NCBI RefSeq assembly: GCF_035989885.1
Contig: NZ_CP108518.1
Span: forward strand, 7,431,001 to 7,495,000
Direction of reading: 5' to 3'
DNA length: 64,000 nucleotides
Origin: Streptomyces sp. NBC_01232
Lineage (GTDB): Bacteria > Actinomycetota > Actinomycetes > Streptomycetales > Streptomycetaceae
Positions within the stretch are counted from its first letter, which is position 1. Each line of letters opens with the position of its first letter. Position numbers and translations under genes: made by a program. Positions 62,083-64,000 of this stretch are shown in pieces. The notes below the pieces were generated by a model. That model searched no databases. It saw only the letters and a program-made list of their open reading frames with translations, and had not been told where the DNA came from.

Positions 62083-64000
62083 ATGACCACCTATGTGTAC
62101 GACTTCTCCGAGGGCGGCCGGGACATGGCCGGTCTCCTGGGAGGCAAGGGAGCGAACCTCGCGGAGATGGCGCGCATGGGCCTGCCCGTGCCGCCCGGCT
62201 TCACCGTCACCACCGAAGCCTGCCGGATCTTCCTCGCCACGGGGCAGGCTCCGGACGGCCTCGACCGGCAGATCGGCGAGCATCTCGCGGCGCTGGAACG
62301 AGCCGCCGGGAAGCGGCTCGGCCAGGTGGACGACCCGCTCCTGCTCTCCGTCCGCTCGGGGGCGAGGTTCTCGATGCCGGGCATGATGGAGACCATCCTC
62401 GACATCGGGCTGAACGATCTCTCGGTCCTGGGCCTGGCCAAGACCCCCGAGCGTGAGCGCTTCGCCTGGGACTCCTACCGGCGCCTCGTGCAGATGTTCG
62501 GCAGTACGGTCATGGGCGTCGACGGCTCCCACTTCGAGGCGGCGCTCGCCGCCGTCAAGCAGCAACACAGCCGGGGCGACGATACGCAGTTGGACACCTG
62601 CGACCTCATCCGGATCGTCGAGACCTTCAAGGACCTGATCCACGAGCGGACCGGGGAGGAATTCCCGCAGGATCCGGCCGAGCAACTCCGGCGGGCGGTA
62701 CTCGCCGTCTTCACCTCTTGGAACGGCGACCGCGCACGCCTGTACCGCCGGCGCGAGCACATTCCGGACGATCTGGGCACCGCGGTCAACATCCAGACCA
62801 TGGTCTTCGGCAATCTCGGTCCGGACTCAGGCAGCGGCGTCGCCTTCACCCGGGATCCGGCGACCGGCCGACCGGGCGTCTACGGCGACTACCTGCCCAA
62901 CGCCCAAGGGGAAGACGTCGTCGCCGGCATCCGCAACACCGTGCCCCTCCAGGACTTGGCCGGTCTCGACCCTGCGTCGTTCGCGCGGCTGCGCGGCTAC
63001 ATGGACCGGCTGGAGGCCCACTACCGCGATCTGTGCGACATCGAGTTCACCATCGAGCGCGGCACACTGTGGATGCTCCAGACCCGCGTCGGCAAGCGCA
63101 CGGCCCAGGCCGCCTTCGCCATCGCCTCCCAGCTCGCCGACGAAGGACTGATCAGCGAGCGGGAGGCGCTGGGCCGGGTCGGCGGCGAGGCGCTCGCACG
63201 GCTGATGTTCCCCCGCTTCGCCACCACGGACTCGAGCGAGGTCATCGCGCGGGGCGTGCCCGCCTCACCGGGAGCGGCCGTGGGCGCCGTCGTGTTCGAC
63301 TCCGCGGAAGCGGTCCGCAGGGCGGCCGCCGGCGAGAAGGTCGTTCTCGTACGTCAGGAGACGACGCTCGACGACCTGCCGGGCATGGTCGCCGCCCAGG
63401 CGGTGCTCACCAGCCGGGGCGGGAAGACCAGCCACGCCGCGGTCGTCGCGCGCGGCATGGGCAAGGTGTGCGTGTGCGGGGCGGAGGGCATCGTCGTGGA
63501 CACCCGGCAGCGGCGCTTCAGCGCCGGTGGCGTGACGGTCGCCGAAGGCACGGTCGTCTCCGTCGACGGGTCGGAAGGCGTGGTGCGCCTCGGCTCCGTA
63601 TCCCTGGTCGACTCCGACGTCATGCGGTACTTCGAGGAGGGCGGCGTGCTGCCGGCCGACGGCACGGCCCGGCAGCCGGTGCGGGATGTGCACCGGCTCA
63701 TGCGGCAGGCGGACGCCGTGCGGGGCTTGGAGGTCCGGGCGAACGCGGACACCCCCGAGGACGCGGCCCGCGCCCGTCGCTTCGGTGCCCAGGGGATCGG
63801 CCTGTGCCGTACCGAGCACATGTTCCTCGGCGACCGGCGCCCCCTGGTCGAGGCGATGATCCTCGCGCACGGCGACACCGAACGAGAGGCGGCACTCGCG
63901 GCGCTGCTGCCGCTCCAGAGGCAGGACTTCATCGGCATCCTCGAAGCGATGGACGGCCTGCCGGTCACCGTCCGGTTGCTCGACCCGCCACTTCACGAGT
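62083..64000 (+). CDS. ppdK: Pyruvate, phosphate dikinase (3' end outside window)
   Basis: The frame is open from ATG 62083 to the right edge, 639 codons. It has the ATP-grasp N-terminus LLGGKGANLAEMARMGLPVP, SVRSGARFSMPGMMETILDI and GDYLPNAQGEDVVAGIRNT, the phosphohistidine domain with His451 in TSRGGKTSHAAVVARGMGKV, and the beginning of the PEP/pyruvate barrel (GIGLCRTEHMF). PPDK interconverts pyruvate, ATP and phosphate with PEP, AMP and PPi; in fermentative cells it can make ATP from PEP. The catalytic barrel end and its Cys are beyond the window. Confidence 0.95.
   Translation, partial: MTTYVYDFSEGGRDMAGLLGGKGANLAEMARMGLPVPPGFTVTTEACRIFLATGQAPDGLDRQIGEHLAALERAAGKRLGQVDDPLLLSVRSGARFSMPGMMETILDIGLNDLSVLGLAKTPERERFAWDSYRRLVQMFGSTVMGVDGSHFEAALAAVKQQHSRGDDTQLDTCDLIRIVETFKDLIHERTGEEFPQDPAEQLRRAVLAVFTSWNGDRARLYRRREHIPDDLGTAVNIQTMVFGNLGPDSGSGVAFTRDPATGRPGVYGDYLPNAQGEDVVAGIRNTVPLQDLAGLDPASFARLRGYMDRLEAHYRDLCDIEFTIERGTLWMLQTRVGKRTAQAAFAIASQLADEGLISEREALGRVGGEALARLMFPRFATTDSSEVIARGVPASPGAAVGAVVFDSAEAVRRAAAGEKVVLVRQETTLDDLPGMVAAQAVLTSRGGKTSHAAVVARGMGKVCVCGAEGIVVDTRQRRFSAGGVTVAEGTVVSVDGSEGVVRLGSVSLVDSDVMRYFEEGGVLPADGTARQPVRDVHRLMRQADAVRGLEVRANADTPEDAARARRFGAQGIGLCRTEHMFLGDRRPLVEAMILAHGDTEREAALAALLPLQRQDFIGILEAMDGLPVTVRLLDPPLHE

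Noticed and set aside
1..64000. tRNA, rRNA, riboswitch and CRISPR elements.
   Set aside because: None recognised by eye on either strand; a covariance-model scan would be needed to exclude small structured RNAs.

Overview
The window is very GC-rich, densely coding DNA with strong third-position G/C bias, many GTG starts and 4-base stop/start overlaps. Gene families and codon use point to a Streptomyces-type actinomycete chromosome. No rRNA, tRNA or CRISPR array was seen. The content is an accessory low-oxygen / dormancy island resembling the DevR (DosR) regulon of mycobacteria and the related OsdR system of Streptomyces coelicolor.

Layout. 0-7.3 kb: end of a cation P-type ATPase (CtpF-like), DUF1918 protein, DevS-like GAF histidine kinase convergent with a DevR-like regulator, CBS-BON protein, stand-alone cyclic-nucleotide-binding-fold protein, PNPOx-fold flavoprotein, ion channel. 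7.6-12.8 kb: maturation protease and a five-gene bidirectional [NiFe] hydrogenase operon (group 3b type) with a second cyclic-nucleotide-binding-fold protein inside it. 13-25 kb: universal stress proteins (USPs), an APH/ATPase fusion, an Acg-type nitroreductase, an Hrp1-like CBS protein, a WYL regulator, a VOC protein, an IS630 remnant and a cluster of CBS-BON genes. 25.3-31.6 kb: CBS-BON, acetate-CoA ligase, pyruvate dehydrogenase E1 alpha, E1 beta, E2 and an acyl carrier protein. 31.8-46.7 kb: USPs, methyltransferase, SHOCT membrane protein, lipoprotein, phosphoketolase, a frameshifted DevR-like regulator, STAS protein, second PNPOx protein, second DevS-like kinase, PPK2, a broken SulP transporter and a BRCT protein. 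47-52 kb: complete arginine deiminase operon. 52.8-64 kb: USP, long ribosome hibernation factor, CBS-BON, GAPDH, AdhE, third DevR-like regulator, USP and pyruvate phosphate dikinase (cut by the right edge).

How it fits together (inference). Two GAF kinases with the HHPPM motif of DevS would sense oxygen/redox and feed DevR-like regulators. Near-palindromic sites with two GGGNC/GGNCC half-sites around 4 bp, often in pairs about 20 bp apart and mostly 50-130 bp before start codons, lie upstream of many genes here and are my candidate operators. The targets would provide ATP without respiration (arginine deiminase, phosphoketolase, PPDK, PPK2), redox disposal (AdhE, hydrogenase, nitroreductase, PNPOx flavoproteins), ribosome hibernation and nucleotide-binding stress proteins (nine intact USPs, seven CBS-BON genes).

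Decay is visible: a frameshift in one response regulator, one in a CBS-BON gene, a truncated and frameshifted SulP gene, remnants of a CBS gene and a USP gene, and a deleted IS630 transposase. Two of the frameshifts lie in homopolymers and could be sequence errors. All calls come from reading the sequence and remembered family motifs; no searches were run.
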